The position numbers and the translations under genes were made by a program. The notes below the pieces were generated by a model, which saw only the letters and a program-made list of their open reading frames with translations, did not search any database and was not told where the DNA came from. This document shows positions 35,816 to 47,933 of a stretch of DNA of 64,000 nt, in pieces. The stretch's first letter is position 1; every line of letters begins with the position of its first letter. The DNA is taken from the NCBI GenBank assembly GCA_032164295.1, contig JAJHTX010000007.1, positions 186,001 through 250,000 of the forward strand. Reading direction: 5' to 3'. The DNA comes from Inonotus obliquus (taxonomy: Eukaryota > Basidiomycota > Agaricomycetes > Hymenochaetales > Hymenochaetaceae).

Positions 35816-37054
35816 ATGGGCTCGAGTAAAGCTCGGAGTCGAAGACGTTCGTCCATCTCACTCCCGCTCCCGCACCCCCTCTCTATGCCGTTATTCCTCT
35901 TGGCGCTGTGCGCTCCATCACTTGTCAATGCATTCGAGTTATCTTCTTTGGATTCGTTCGTGCTGAGGAGGAGGAACGATCTGCCACCGGAGGGGTTTTA
36001 TGACCCGAGGGATGGAGGTGGAAGTTTCGTTACGGTACGTCCACAAAATTCTGCGGCTTTCTCGTTCCTTTTCACGCTCGAAGTTTTCACCTCACTAACA
36101 CTTTCGTCTATTATGTTCGACAGAAAATGAACAACACAACTCCAGAAGGCCTGGGCGAACCTCTCAACGCTATCATCTCAGGAAACTCTGACCCTGCGGT
36201 ATTGGTGGACCACATGGAGGATGGAGGGTTACAGAATTATTTTATATCGATTGGATTTGCTGGAGAGTGTTTAGGTCAACACTCAGGGGCCGCTCAGCAA
36301 GCTGATCTTGGTGATGGGAGAGGTTACGGTGGGTACCTCGTACCTCGTATCTATTTCCGCAACGATAAGCTGATGCGATAACTTCGTGTGCCTACGACTG
36401 CGCACCACGTACACAGTAAACGAAACTGCCGTCATACGATGGCATTATGGCGACCCAGCCCTCGGGACGTGTCAAGAAACCATCAAAGGCGGTAACCACT
36501 TCCGATATTGGGTCCAAGACGGTTCTTCAGCGAATAGCGGATCAGTATTCATGGCCGTATCATATGAAAAATCTCTCGCTGAGTTTCACGATATAATCGA
36601 TAACGGATATAACCTAGGTCGAGATCAACTTGTTGGAAATGCTACCAATACGGTTGTAGCTACTGGGACTGGGGAAGTCGTGAATGGGAGTACGTTTGTG
36701 GGTACGACTGAGTATAATGGGTATACGTATCAGACGAGCGTTGAGTATTTTGGAGGATACGTGCAGAATTCGAGTGAGGGGATTAATCATTTTCAGGGGT
36801 TTAGCACGAATGCTGTTGATGGTATTCTTGCTGTGCTTACTGTGAGGATAACTCAGGCTCCTCAACAGGCAACTTCTTCTTCTGCGTGAGTATCTGATCC
36901 ATAGTCTATTGTGGGAGGTGTGGCTGACTTGTGATGTTGATGTGACAGACTACGATCAATCACTTTACCGCCCTCCGTCTCTGCGTGTTTATTACCTCTT
37001 CTCCTCATTTATTTCGTCTTCTCTCTCTTTAGAATTTCATCATCATCAACATAG
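35816..37054 (+). CDS. Secreted, probably GPI-anchored protein of unknown function
   Basis: Four exons, 35816-36034, 36124-36328, 36417-36885 and 36949-37054, total 999 nt, 332 aa. A basic N-terminus precedes a hydrophobic signal segment (PLFLLALCAPSLVNA, about 24-38). The body has GLGEPLNAIISGN, NYFISIGFAGECLGQH, VNETAVIRWHYGD, GTCQETIKGGNHFRYW and NGYNLGRDQLVGNAT, with several N-glycosylation sequons. The last exon gives a hydrophobic C-terminus (ACLLPLLLIYFVFSLF) after a Ser/Thr stretch, as needed for GPI attachment. Reading straight through the third donor would instead stop at SSSA. I know this pattern as a secreted family of mushroom fungi without assigned function. Acts at cell surface or wall. 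Confidence 0.75.
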
Positions 37055-37983
37055 ACTTATTATTTAAAGAGACTTGCTTTGAATTCCTGGATGGACGGAT
37101 CGACGAAATTAAAGTTTCACTCCCTTTCTCCTTTCTTCTTCCCCTTTTTCCACGCTCTCCCTTTCTTCTTCGTGTATATATACGGGAGGGACTGCCTTTC
37201 CATGGTTAACAGATTCACCATCCCGAACCCACACTGATCCTCTCACCTCCCTCATCTCCATCTTACCTCCACACCTTTCACTTTCACAACACCTCGCGTA
37301 TATGTCCCGGCCGACGTTCTACGTACCGAACCACCTTCACACCGTCCCTCGCCCCTTCCACCCCCCATCCACATCTTCATTGTTGTATAAACACCATTCT
37401 AACCATACTTCCATTTCCAAATCTCAATGAATAAGCGTACTATCTCATTTCAATCATTCTTTAGTTATACTTGAATATTAAACTGCATTTTACAAGTTCC
37501 TATTAGAATGAATGCAAATAGCCTGAAGTGCAATATAAGCAAAACTACACAATTGTCGAGTCTGCTCAGGCAGCTTGAAGCGATGTAGCAATATTTGATT
37601 CAGAATTTTTCGAGGCTGTCTTTCTTGCTCTGCCACACACAGACACTAAATTTGTCAGACATATTTACATGAACTAAGGCGCGCTTTCGAATGTGTGCAG
37701 TATTGGTAGATGGATTAGCTGTTTTGTTCGTTTTTGTCCATCGAACCCATGTCTCATATCAAAAACACATGTGGTCGCTGTAATCTCTTGGCTTTCTTGT
37801 TAACAAGACGGCGGAGAAATATGCGGCACTGGGTTTTGACCCATACACGTCAAAATTTACGAGAACCGGATATGTGACAGTGTGACAATACTTCTGAAAA
37901 AGGCAGTAGCTGTACGTATGTTTTGAATCTTGTCTGTTTTCTGACTTTAGCTGTAAATTTGGTCGATTTCGCTCGACGTAGCC
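37055..37983. other. Intergenic
   Basis: A pyrimidine-rich 5' part (37090-37440) is followed by AT-rich sequence. No gene, repeat or RNA recognised. Confidence 0.4.
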
Positions 37984-39461
37984 ATGATGAAAGACTGTAC
38001 TCCGACTGATTCGGGATATACCTCGGCTTTTGCATCTTCAGATGCCCAGACGGTCCTGAATTCGTCGGTCAACTGTGGTGGAGGGACGACAGTCTCTCCG
38101 CGCAGAGAGTTAGACACGTCTGCCCACTCTTCAGACTGCTCCTGCCTTGCCGGATGCCTTCAGTCTTGTCACTGTTCTTCTCTGCCGAACGTCAACAGTG
38201 TTGTACACAACGGAACTGCCAATGGTGCAATCCGGACGGAGGATGCTGCCTTGTTTGCCTCTGAGCGGCTCGAGTACTGCTATGTCGACAGCCCAATTTT
38301 CAAAGTTCTACTCCAGTTCTGCAAGAGAAGGCCCCCGAGACAATCTATTAGCCGACGGACCCTATCTCGTGTTGCACTAGCAAAAATCACCAAGCCAGTA
38401 ACGTATTTTAAGAGCATATCGGAGCCAGCTTGGGCTTTTAGAGGTTACATCAATAGTACGCTGTCCCTTTGCGATGCGAGTTTAATCTTAATCCGCATTT
38501 CTCCCAATTAGCTGTTCTGAAGGTAAAGGAGCACGCCATGGATTGCGTTGTGAATGTTGTTGGTGTGGAGAGCCTTGCAATTGCGCCGAGAGGGCAGCTT
38601 CAAGATGGGAAGGGCATTGTAACCGATTATGACGCTGGTCCGAGTCTTTTGCGTAAAAAAGGGCCCGTAAGTATTCTTTTTTGTAACGGATCACCCTAAA
38701 CAATGCCTTCTACGACGTTGCGTAGGAGTTCTCATATATCTGGCAATTCTCCGATCAGGTAGAGCCCCTTCTGCTTTGCCTGATATGGATCGCAACCACC
38801 AGGTTTGGCCCCTTAAATGCGAAGCGTTCGCGATACAGTTTGTGTTCCACGGAGATCGGTAGATGGAACTCACGCGATTGGGATGAATACTTAAGAGGAA
38901 CGGTGTTAGACCATCATAAACGCAAAATCTTCCTCAGTATAGATCAATTCGAAGACAAGATACTCGACGACGTACATCCGTTTTTCGACGGGATTTAGGA
39001 TCTTCCTCCGGTGCTTACGAGCTCTGATTTACGATCCAGTGGGGCCACAAGCTTAGTCTCATAGATACCTCCTTTCCGTGGCACGATCTAGAGGTGCAGT
39101 GTTTGGTATGGGTGCTCAAAAGCATTATCACCGATGCGGCAAAGGGGGACGAATGGGCTTTGGAAAGGGCCTTGGCGATACCCGAGCCGCTACTTATGAG
39201 CCGTCGTACGGCAATATCGATGTCTGAGGAAAGGATTTTGTCCGAAGTATTGGATAAGGAGTCATTGGAGAAGGTGGAATATTTTAAGGTAAGCATCGTT
39301 CTTTGACTCAGTGAATGAAAAGAAGACTCACATTTCACATTTGGTAGGGAGCAGATCCTCACCCATGGCCAGGTCACACTCCGTTACGAAGATTTCAAAC
39401 TTTTGCGCATGACGTGATAATAAAATATATAACTAAGAATGCATTCCTGAGATCCCAGTAA
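37984..39461 (+). CDS. Hypothetical protein, seven exons
   Basis: Exons chosen by splice signals and frame: 37984-38455, 38512-38666, 38726-38758, 38803-38858, 38896-38971, 39040-39288, 39348-39461; 1,155 nt, 384 aa. It starts with a Ser/Thr-rich segment containing a Cys cluster (CSCLAGCLQSCHC, about 53-65). Later parts are ordinary: VKEHAMDCVVNVVGVESLAIA, FSYIWQFSDQ, IFLSIDQFEDKILDD, VQCLVWVLKSII, ILSEVLDKESLEKVEYF. No known domain recognised. Several introns are short (about 37-45 nt), so individual borders may be wrong. The closing of the frame over seven exons argues for a real gene. Confidence 0.5.
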
Positions 39462-40059
39462 GTAGAAGAAAAGTTTGCAGCAATAAAATTTAGTATTATG
39501 ACTGCATAATAGAATTGCTTAGCTTTTGAGTGTTGATCCATTTCCCCCTGCCACTCGCCATTTAGTCAAGATGTTAGTTAGAAGAGTCTGAGCGAAGGTC
39601 CGCTGTATGTAGGATTGACTCGACTTCAGAGCTAGTGAGAAACGCAAGAGAGAGAAAAGGTAGCAGTGGGACGTCCTGCAAGATCCACAGGGCAAGATGA
39701 AGCGGAAAGGCTGTAGACTGCAGGACGCCAAGGTAAACTTCGTAGAAGACACCAAGTATCGTCATCGTCTCCGTCTTTCTATGTGATGGAAGTGCGCACA
39801 AGCAGAGGTGTTTACACCTGGGAGTTTTTCTTTCTTGGGCCAAGATAACGGTACGTAATCAATTGGACGCCTGACTGGACAGCCAAAACAGAAACAGGTA
39901 CGATTTGCATGCGAAACCTACTGCATCCCATAAGGCTACAGATACGAACACTGAGAAGAACAGAGGAGAGGGAGAGGACAATATAGATATGAAAGACAGA
40001 TTACTAGAAAAAATATTCTGCCGGTGGCCTTTTCGCCGGTATGGAACGAACATCCTGTG
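39462..40059. other. Intergenic
   Basis: No gene seen between the hypothetical gene and the phosphatase remnant. Reverse frames at 39519-39843 are low-complexity without motif. Confidence 0.4.
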
Positions 40060-41026
40060 TCAGCTAGCAGTGAGCGACAGCACAAAGATATTCATAACAT
40101 GATTGGAATGGACTGACCGAAGGAGCGTCTGCTGGAACACTTTGTATTCTTGTGCGAGGTACTCATCGAGCTCAAGAATGGAAGCAACATTTCCTATCAG
40201 TATTGGCAATCTGCAGGTACACACGACAAGCTCACCTATAGCAGTAATTTGGCGCACTCCATATCGTAACGATGGTGTTATCGAACATGAGCTTGTATCC
40301 TTCCATTGCAAGTTGATGAGCTCTTGCGATAAGGTCTATTGCGTTATTATGTGCGAAGGCCTTTGTCACGTCCCCACCAAAGAGGAGACCAGCACCGCGC
40401 GGGGACAATCCCCGTCCCTGGTCATCATCTGGATCTGACCATAACAAATCACACATAGGTCCGTCGTGAGGAACTTCTTGTTTTCGGTCGATGGCTCGAA
40501 TCTAGTGACAAATCGGCAATCTTCCTAGAAGAGCTGCAATAACTTGCTCACCTGATATATTCCCTGCAAGTTTGGGCTCAACCCGCCATGGATACAGAAC
40601 ACCCTCCCATCCACAATGGCGCCCAGTGCAAGGTAGTCAAAGATCTCACAACAATATCGCCAGACATTTGCAGAACAATATTTTCTCTGGCATTCATCGT
40701 AGAAACCATACACCTGGGTGATCTGTCGAGATTCGTGGTTCCCACGAATTAGCGTGATGCGGTCCGGATATCGCACTTTATACGCGAGGAGAAGAAGGAA
40801 GGTCTCGACGGAGTAGAATCCTCGGTCCACGAGGTCGCCCATGAAAAGATAGTTGGTATCGGGACAGAACCTTGAACAGTTCCATCATGTCCCAGAACTG
40901 ACCGTGCATATCTAGACGCGTAGCGCTTATGCTCAAAGCCTGTTTGTGTTTTAACCTGCGGACTCACGAATCAACCGCCTGAACGTTTCCCTCCTCGATC
41001 AAGATTTGACGTGACTTTTTTTCGGA
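40060..41026 (-). pseudogene. Decayed PP2A-like (PP4/Ppg1 type) protein phosphatase catalytic subunit
   Basis: The metallophosphatase core is unmistakable: [55 protein letters not shown] and SAPNYCYR, matching PP4/Ppg1 more than PP6. But the gene is broken. The start exon with the true N-terminus is missing (only SRQILIEEGNVQAVD is left near 41000). GDIHGQ is reduced to DMHGQ, and the PVTVCG part preceding it is absent. Between ELFKV and [11 protein letters not shown] the frame changes (around 40862). The CYRCGN joint is lost near 40230, and the usual C-terminal tail ending in YFL is replaced by unrelated residues. An assembly error could explain one break, not all. Presumably a functional paralogue lies elsewhere. 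Confidence 0.75.
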
Positions 41027-41419
41027 GAAATAATCGCGCGAACTGGACCCCGGACCGGACCGGGTGCGGATCATTCAGATTCAGATCCTTACCCAGGTTA
41101 GGCAAGGATCGACGCAAGCCAAGGTGGTAGATCACCTTTGAACATCTCAGAGTGCACCACTAAGACCAAGTCGAAATCAATCAATCCATTTGGGAAAAAA
41201 GAGCCTGCATCCGTATTTTGGCGTTATATCTGGAATTTTCAAGGGTCTGAGTCCGGGGATTGTTGCGTTTCGTGTCAGACTAGCTTTGCCCCTGCTATTC
41301 CTCTTTAATGACGATCCGTCTCAGTCCCAGTCTCAGGGATTCCTCACAATCCCCGTCGCACCTCGTACTCACACAAGCACACTTGCCACTCTTTTTCTCT
41401 TGTGAAAGCCGAGGTAGTA
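41027..41419. promoter_or_regulatory. Flank between phosphatase remnant and next forward gene
   Basis: Contains CGGACCGGACCGG and AGATTCAGATTC-like short direct repeats near 41050-41090, and a leader up to the ATG at 41420. No other feature. Confidence 0.35.
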
Positions 41420-42352
41420 ATGTCGTACCCAAGACGCGCTAGTTTTGCCGATGTCCAGCGTTCCCTGCCAGATTTTCAACGTGCTCAGGCGGGGCGTGCT
41501 CGTGGTGGAAGCGACGCGACGCTTGTAAACTCGGAGTATCGTCCTTTCGAGAAGAGGGGCTACGGCCAACCTACGACTTCCGGTTATCCTCTCCCTAAAG
41601 GCTGTGCGCCGAACGCAGCTGCCTTATACGAAGACCAACCCCCTCCGAGTCGTCCTTCGTCCACTGGCAATGCGTATAGGGCGAGTCAGGCGATGGGGCA
41701 ACGACGTGATCCCTCTCAAATGAGGAGGCGTACTATGCATTCTCAAATGCAAATGCCTGAGGAAACACAACTACCAAGTCAGACGCACAATAACTTCGAG
41801 CCGCAGCAGCAACAGTTTATGTTTACCGAGGCTCCGAGTCAGTCTCATCACAACAATTGCGACGACAATCGTTGTTCGGGTTTCCCTCATTCCCAGCACC
41901 CGGTGGCGGCGGGTACAATGCCATACGGTTGTTTTGTCATGCATCCGCCCAACGAGAAGAAATCCGGATTCGCATCAAAGCTCAAAGAAGCCTTTATCGA
42001 AACCACTACCAACAAATCCTACCTCGCACTTGGCTGCAAACCAGGTCAACCTACGCCTCTTAATATCCTCTATAAAGAAGAAGCAGAAGAAGCGGTCGCT
42101 CAGGCTAAACGTGCGTCGGAGTTTAGGAGGAAGGAGGAGGAAGCGATGAGATGCAAGGTGAAGAGGTATGAGGAGTATATGGCTCGTGTAGAAGCTGGGC
42201 AACAGGGACATGCGCAGATGCAGAAGAAGGGGAAGAAAGGGGAAAAGAAGGCTGTTAAGCCGTCACCTAAAGCTTTCACTTCCAGGCGAGGACCAGCGTA
42301 TAACGCTTGGCTCGCTGAAGAATACGCTCGTCGTAACGAAATGAACGAATAG
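41420..42352 (+). CDS. Gln/Ser-rich protein with C-terminal coiled coil, unknown function
   Basis: Intronless, 310 aa from the ATG at 41420 (the frame is open a little further upstream, without ATG). Residues 1-165 are disordered, rich in Gln, Pro, Ser and His, with a CFVMHPPNEKKSGFASKLKEAF transition at about 172. From about 215 a charged helix (EEAEEAVAQAKRASEFRRKEEEAMRCKVKRYEEYMARVE) predicts a coiled coil, followed by a Lys-rich tail and YNAWLAEEYARRNE. No known domain. Divergent from the phosphatase remnant. Confidence 0.6.
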   Translation: MSYPRRASFADVQRSLPDFQRAQAGRARGGSDATLVNSEYRPFEKRGYGQPTTSGYPLPKGCAPNAAALYEDQPPPSRPSSTGNAYRASQAMGQRRDPSQMRRRTMHSQMQMPEETQLPSQTHNNFEPQQQQFMFTEAPSQSHHNNCDDNRCSGFPHSQHPVAAGTMPYGCFVMHPPNEKKSGFASKLKEAFIETTTNKSYLALGCKPGQPTPLNILYKEEAEEAVAQAKRASEFRRKEEEAMRCKVKRYEEYMARVEAGQQGHAQMQKKGKKGEKKAVKPSPKAFTSRRGPAYNAWLAEEYARRNEMNE

Positions 42353-44248
42353 AGAACTCTTTCGTGGTAAGTCAAACCTCTTAACCAACTTGAGGGAATT
42401 TATGCTGATTTCTGTTCAAGCATCGTAAGGTCATGGGTGAATCGTAGAAAAGAAAGATACTGGCGGAAGGTTTCCTCAAGCTGTTTTGTTTTGTTTTGTT
42501 CTGATGTCGTGCAATCATGTAACCGCAACTTCCCAATGCAAATCCACGTACTGCATAAAGTAAACCGTGCAATCGATACTACTTAACTGTCCTGCGCTTG
42601 CATGATCCGGGCCATTACGTTGTCCCTGCCTGGACTAGTATTGTCAGGTACCGCATCCATTCCTGCCCTAATTCAAGATCAAAGGATCAAAATTAGCATC
42701 AAATTAGCTGTATGGATGGATGAACAAAAGAAGTAGTAAGTGACTGTGATAATGTCAAGGTACGCGATGGTATTTGTCTTGGTCCCAATTTCGTGCACGC
42801 ATCTCTAGAATCTACGTTCTCCATTTTCCGTTTCACCTTGTGAGTAGCGAAGGGTTTGGTCTCGGGGGGAGATTTGCAGGAGTAGTTCTGAGGGGGTGGT
42901 GACAGGCACAGTTGAAATAGAGACGAAGGACAATCGACGAAGTGACAAGAGCAGCAGTAGCTTTATTGCGGAGTTCTTTTGAAAAAGGTTTGAGAGATAA
43001 CGTACAGCAGCGGGGATACGGCTGGCATCTTCTTGCTTCGCGGTGAATCGGTATACCAGCGTTGTTTGTCGCGGAGCCACAATTTCATAGTGAATGAGAG
43101 GGAAAAGATAACGAAACGAATGCACTGGCAGTGGCAACAGCCGAAAAAGCACCGTGACAGAATTTGATTGAGAACACTGCGTGACTCGGCTACTTCCAAA
43201 AGTGGAAGTCGATGCCGCTGTCACGATGCACGTGCTGGTCGGTTTTGGTATTGAACAATAAACACGCGTTGCTTCACTTCTCTCACCGTTTCTTATTGTT
43301 CACTACTCCCTAGCCTTCAACCTTTCCGCTTTATCGGCTTGAACTCAACAAAAAGGAATATATCGGATTCATCTTCCCCTGGATAGACTCTGCGAACGCG
43401 TGGCTTGCTGGACTGCTTGGGTCGTTGCTGTTCCCTTTGGCTCTGCTGTATGAAAATCCCTGAATGCTCATTGTTAACTCGGGATTTTCAAGGTACACTA
43501 CATTCCCTTGGAAGATGATCAAGTATGAGAAACTTGCCGGCATTTATGGATCAATAATAAATGATAATAATAACGGGTAGTTGTCCGCGGGAAGACCCAG
43601 TGAAGAATGAAGATCGTTCTGGTCCGCTTTCTTGATTAGCCCCAGTCTGCCGCTGCATGACCTGACTTTGCTTACCTCTTAATGATTGGACTATAGCCGT
43701 CGCTATTATGTTGTCCTCCCACATTCCCTCCATCCTTAACTGACGCACTCACGCAGTCGACAGTCAGCCACTCCGCGTATCGTCCAAGAGAGATCTCTGG
43801 TCCATCTGGTTCTTGTCCTTCATATCCCTTCTCTGCGCAGCTCTGCCCCTTGTTTCATCACCTCCGTGTCACTCTCTACAATTCTCATATTCCAAGTCTG
43901 GATCTAGGGGATTTCTGGCTCCGCTGTGACTTGTGAGGAATCACCATTCTTATTTGTCTATTTTTGATTCACGCTGATTTTCATTTCTAGCCTTTTCTCT
44001 CTCTTCTTCGTCCTCTCGGGGTATCCTTTCCCTTTCTTGTTCTGGTCCTGAAGAGCACGACTCATTTCATTTTGTTAATTCACTTGTCCCGACACGGTTC
44101 TCTTGTGCATGTGTAACGCTAAGGGTTGATCTAGAAGCGACGGTCATTGTTTTAAAGAGCTCGCAGTTCGCACTATTGTAACTCGACTGCATCGCATCTC
44201 CTTCTCGCTCTACACCCACATTGCTCGTAATACGACCCGCCGTCCTAG
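42353..44248. other. 1.9-kb intergenic stretch and CCCH gene leader
   Basis: A (TTTTG)n run is at about 42482-42500. From 43760 the sequence is strongly pyrimidine-rich, as expected of a fungal promoter/5' leader, up to the CCCH gene start at 44249. Reverse frames at 42805-43224 lack a usable ATG or motif. Confidence 0.4.
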
Positions 44249-46848
44249 ATGACTATCATCTCCAAGACGAATCGCAAGCGCCATAGTAAGTTCTCCGTCC
44301 CCGTCTTCCGGATCCTGTAAGAACTCAACGTCGTCTTTCACGTCGTAGCGAAACCGTGCCTCTACTTCCAAACGAACGACTGCCCACTGTCCGCTGAAGA
44401 ATGCGATTTTGCGCACATCATCGCAACATCGGAACAATATGAGGCGCTGAGGAACCCACAAGCGACCTTACGCACGAAGCCGTGTCGATTCTTCCTCGGT
44501 GGGAAATGTAGGGATGGATATTGGTGTCGGTTCAAACATCCTGCGAACTCGTTTGCTACGAGTAGAGAGTCCGATGCGAGTCTGCTTGAAGACGTTCCGG
44601 AGCTTGACTCGGATAAGAGCACGACGGAGGACGATGATGCTGATGTGAGAGATTTGGATGGATGGAAGGCGAAGCCGGAGGAACATCCAAAATATCGAAG
44701 TGCGTTATTGTTCGGTCTTGTTCTATAAGTGGGCTTTGGTTGACGTTGAGTGATGGGAATGTGATTGTTAGCTCGTCCGTGTCGGAATTTCATACTTGGG
44801 AAATGCATCTATGGGGAACGATGTAGCTATCTGCACGTTTTACCTTCGCCCGAAGCGTCTTCAGCTGGAAGTGATATTCACTCGACTCCAGCTCGATCAG
44901 TTTCTCCATCCCTGATCGCCACTACAATTCCATCCTACTTCCCTACCACTCCGCCTCCTCATCGCGTACCTCCTACTACACCCGTAAACGCTCAGGAAAG
45001 CCAAAGCGAGTCGTCCGGAACGGATGTGGAACCTTTCGACCTCGATGGTTCAGCTTTCAGGACACCTGTTCGTACACGCTTCAACAGTGTCGAGACTAGC
45101 AGCGATATGCAGACACCTTCAACAGCGTCTTCTGGGTTCTCTGATGAACCACCGGCAACACCAGCAGGAGCTGCTGAATATACTCATCCCTTTCTGCGTA
45201 GCGGCGGATCTAGTAGTAGGGTGCCATCATTACTTAACCTTCCGCTTTCTCCGCTTTCGCCTCTCGCTCGGTCTCATGCGCAACCTCGAGACTATCTGTC
45301 TGCAAAGTCTGCCACTCGAGGCCCGCTATTAATGGACTACATGGGCAACCTTTCGCTGTCCCCGCTTTCTCCGCTCTCTCCTCCACCTCCACCGCTTTCC
45401 ATGTCGATGTACTCCCCTACTTCCCCTCTGCCCTTACAAATCGTTCACGTACCGTTTGCGGTTCCGATGTATCCGGAGTTGCCGCTTAGTCCCAACGCCA
45501 ACCCGAGTTTGAGCTCGACTTCGAACTTGAATACTCCGAGAAGGATAAGCGTTAGTACCTTGCAAACGAGTCCACCGCAGACGCTTCATGGGAGAGGAAG
45601 AGCGTTTTCCCAGCCCGATGTGTCGGTTGTTCCTACTTCTCCGGAGAGCTTGTTATACAGGAGTGAGTATTCCGTGACATTAACAAGCGGAGTATCTCGA
45701 TCTTACTGGCGGTTTGTTCCAGGTAAACCGTGCAAGTTTTTCGCGGAAACTGGAAAATGCCAGAAGGGTGATCAGTGTAACTTGTACGTTGACCTTTCGT
45801 TCGCTCAACGAAGAAGTCAGGCTAATCCCGGTTCTCGCGCCTTGTTTAGCAGTCATGCCCAAGTTTCCACCCCGCTAGCTCCTCTAAACGAGAGAAGATC
45901 GTCATCTATTCGGAGAGACAACTTGAGTGCGGCCACGAAGCCTAAACTTGAGAAAGAGCAGAAGACTTCACGTTCTTCTAATAGACCTGATGCTCATGAG
46001 ACCCCTAAAGATGAAACGAAGGAGGATAAATCCAACTTTTATCCTATCAATTGGCGTGTCGTCGGTGGAGGCGTGAAGATCGGCGTTAACAGTAAGCTTC
46101 TGCCTCTCTAAGAACAAGCGATTGTCAGATGTATTGACCTATTGTGTTCCTTGTGGTCAGAAATAGAGCAACGGCGCCATTCAGAGGATGAGACTGTTCT
46201 ATCTCAACGTTTTTCGTCTTTCAGGAATCCGTTTGATTCGAGTAAGGCATCCTCCTCTAGTATGCAGCTTGCTGGCTGATTCCACTGTTGACGATAGTTG
46301 GCGAACATTGTGCTACCACCACCAATTCTCCACTAGCCTCATCAGCGATCTTGAAAGATCGCGCTTGCTCACTCTCTAGTGCCTCCACGACGCCGAAGCC
46401 TAGTATGAAAGCTAGCAGCCTCCTTGCATCAAGGAAAGGAGCGGACAAAGCACTTTCACTTAGTTTACAAGCCTACAGCTTTTCCAACGCGACGAATAAC
46501 GTGTCCGTCGCTAATGGAAACTTAGTATTGAATCATGAGGTTTCTCCAACGGTCGTGGTTGTTCAAGGTGATATGAACGAGAATGAAGACCAAGAATGGG
46601 ACCTTGGCGGAGAGGAAAACGACAGCGATGGGGAGAGTGATGTAATTGCTAGAGGACAGAGTTCATCTGTCCTGAGATTACGGCAGGACATTGCGACTCG
46701 AGCAAAGTCATCTCCATCAACACCTATAACTGCGCATCATCAAATTCCGAACATGGTACGTATTTCTTGTTGTTATCGCCACTCTAACGACGTTGCTTAT
46801 TTGCCCGTGTGTTCTGTGTAATAGGTATTCGCTGCTGAATCTCCCTAA
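44249..46848 (+). CDS. CCCH-type zinc finger protein with four fingers
   Basis: Eight exons, 44249-44285, 44349-44699, 44772-45662, 45723-45783, 45850-46091, 46161-46259, 46298-46755 and 46825-46848, total 2,163 nt, 720 aa. Four CCCH fingers can be read: KPCLYFQTNDC...CDFAH (C-x7-C-x6-C-x3-H, about 14), PCRFFLGGKC...CRFKH, RPCRNFILGKC...CSYLH (both C-x7-C-x5-C-x3-H) and KPCKFFAETGKC...CNFSH (C-x8-C-x5-C-x3-H, about 428). Fingers 3 and 4 are separated by ~290 residues of Ser/Pro/Thr-rich, repeat-like sequence (LSPLSPL). The acidic C-terminal part has WDLGGEENDSDGESD. Such proteins usually bind RNA; the target is unknown. The last exon is only 24 nt. Convergent with DUF6533 copy F. Confidence 0.85.
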
Positions 46849-47933
46849 CCTGATTACGGAGAAAGCAAGAGTTCAAGAGTTGTGTGATAGAGTTTTTTTT
46901 CTAGCTTTCTGGCGAGGGAATACTCGAACCAATCCGCCCCTTCAAGTTTTGAATAATACTTCGACTTCGAGCATCCATTCGCCACCGCTAACTTCCATCC
47001 TTTCCGAGTCCTTCGATTTCCCCTCGCACTTTCTTTACAGGTTAATTTTCCCATGCCATTTGCGTTGCCTTCTTTCTCTTTTTCCATTTTCCACTCCCGC
47101 GAACCGTATAGACACAGTACTCCTTTTTGCATTGTAAACAAATTTTGGTATCGTATAGTCCGAGTCTCTTCCATTCTTCTCTTACTTTACAGTTTCTTTT
47201 TCACTTACATTTCGCACAGAATCGCATATATATCATTCTTGGTGGTTAATTGTGTCATCATCTAAAGGCGATGCCTGAGATTGTGTGTGTCACAGCTTCT
47301 GGCATTCACACTTTTCTCTCCTTCACTTGTGGAAGGGTTCCATTGCTGGTACTGCATATGGGTATGGACACTGAATTCCCTGCTCAGGTACCACCAGTCC
47401 TACGTAGACAATTGATGTGTAGGCACGTAGTGCTATTATAAGGCTGCAAGGATTTCAGGTATAGGAATGGTCTTTCGGTCACTTAATATCTCGGCTCCTC
47501 CCATTAAGCGCGAAGCTTGATCTGTGACAATAATGTTTGAGAAATATCGGATACAATTATGTTCATCGTGAGTGAGTTTACAGTTACATCCCCACTGAGC
47601 TCATGCCACGAATCGTGTGTGGGAAAGCATTAGAACGAAGCAATCTGAATTCAAAGCAGAATATAAAAAACTCTACTATTGGACAATAGGAATCCTGTCA
47701 AGCGGTCCGTCAGCGGATAGTGTGACACAGAGAATGGTTCAGCTGTTCAAGGGGGGACGAACGACGCGGGCGCATCCATATATAAGGTACAAATAAGCCC
47801 AAAGAGACCAGTTCGACGAGTCCTCGGTCGGGGGAAAGAAACGATGGTTATCCGTAATGTCCAGATGAAGAATACCTTTAAACGTTTTCTACACTTCCTC
47901 CACTTTCCCTAGACACCAATCAGTTATTCTGCA
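46849..47933. other. Convergent intergenic region
   Basis: 3' flanks of the CCCH gene and of DUF6533 copy F. T/C-rich until about 47220. No further gene or RNA recognised. This is the right edge of the single-copy block. Confidence 0.4.

Noticed and set aside
42805..43224. 139-codon reverse frame
   Set aside because: Begins with GTG and not ATG, low-complexity composition, no recognised domain or neighbouring exons.
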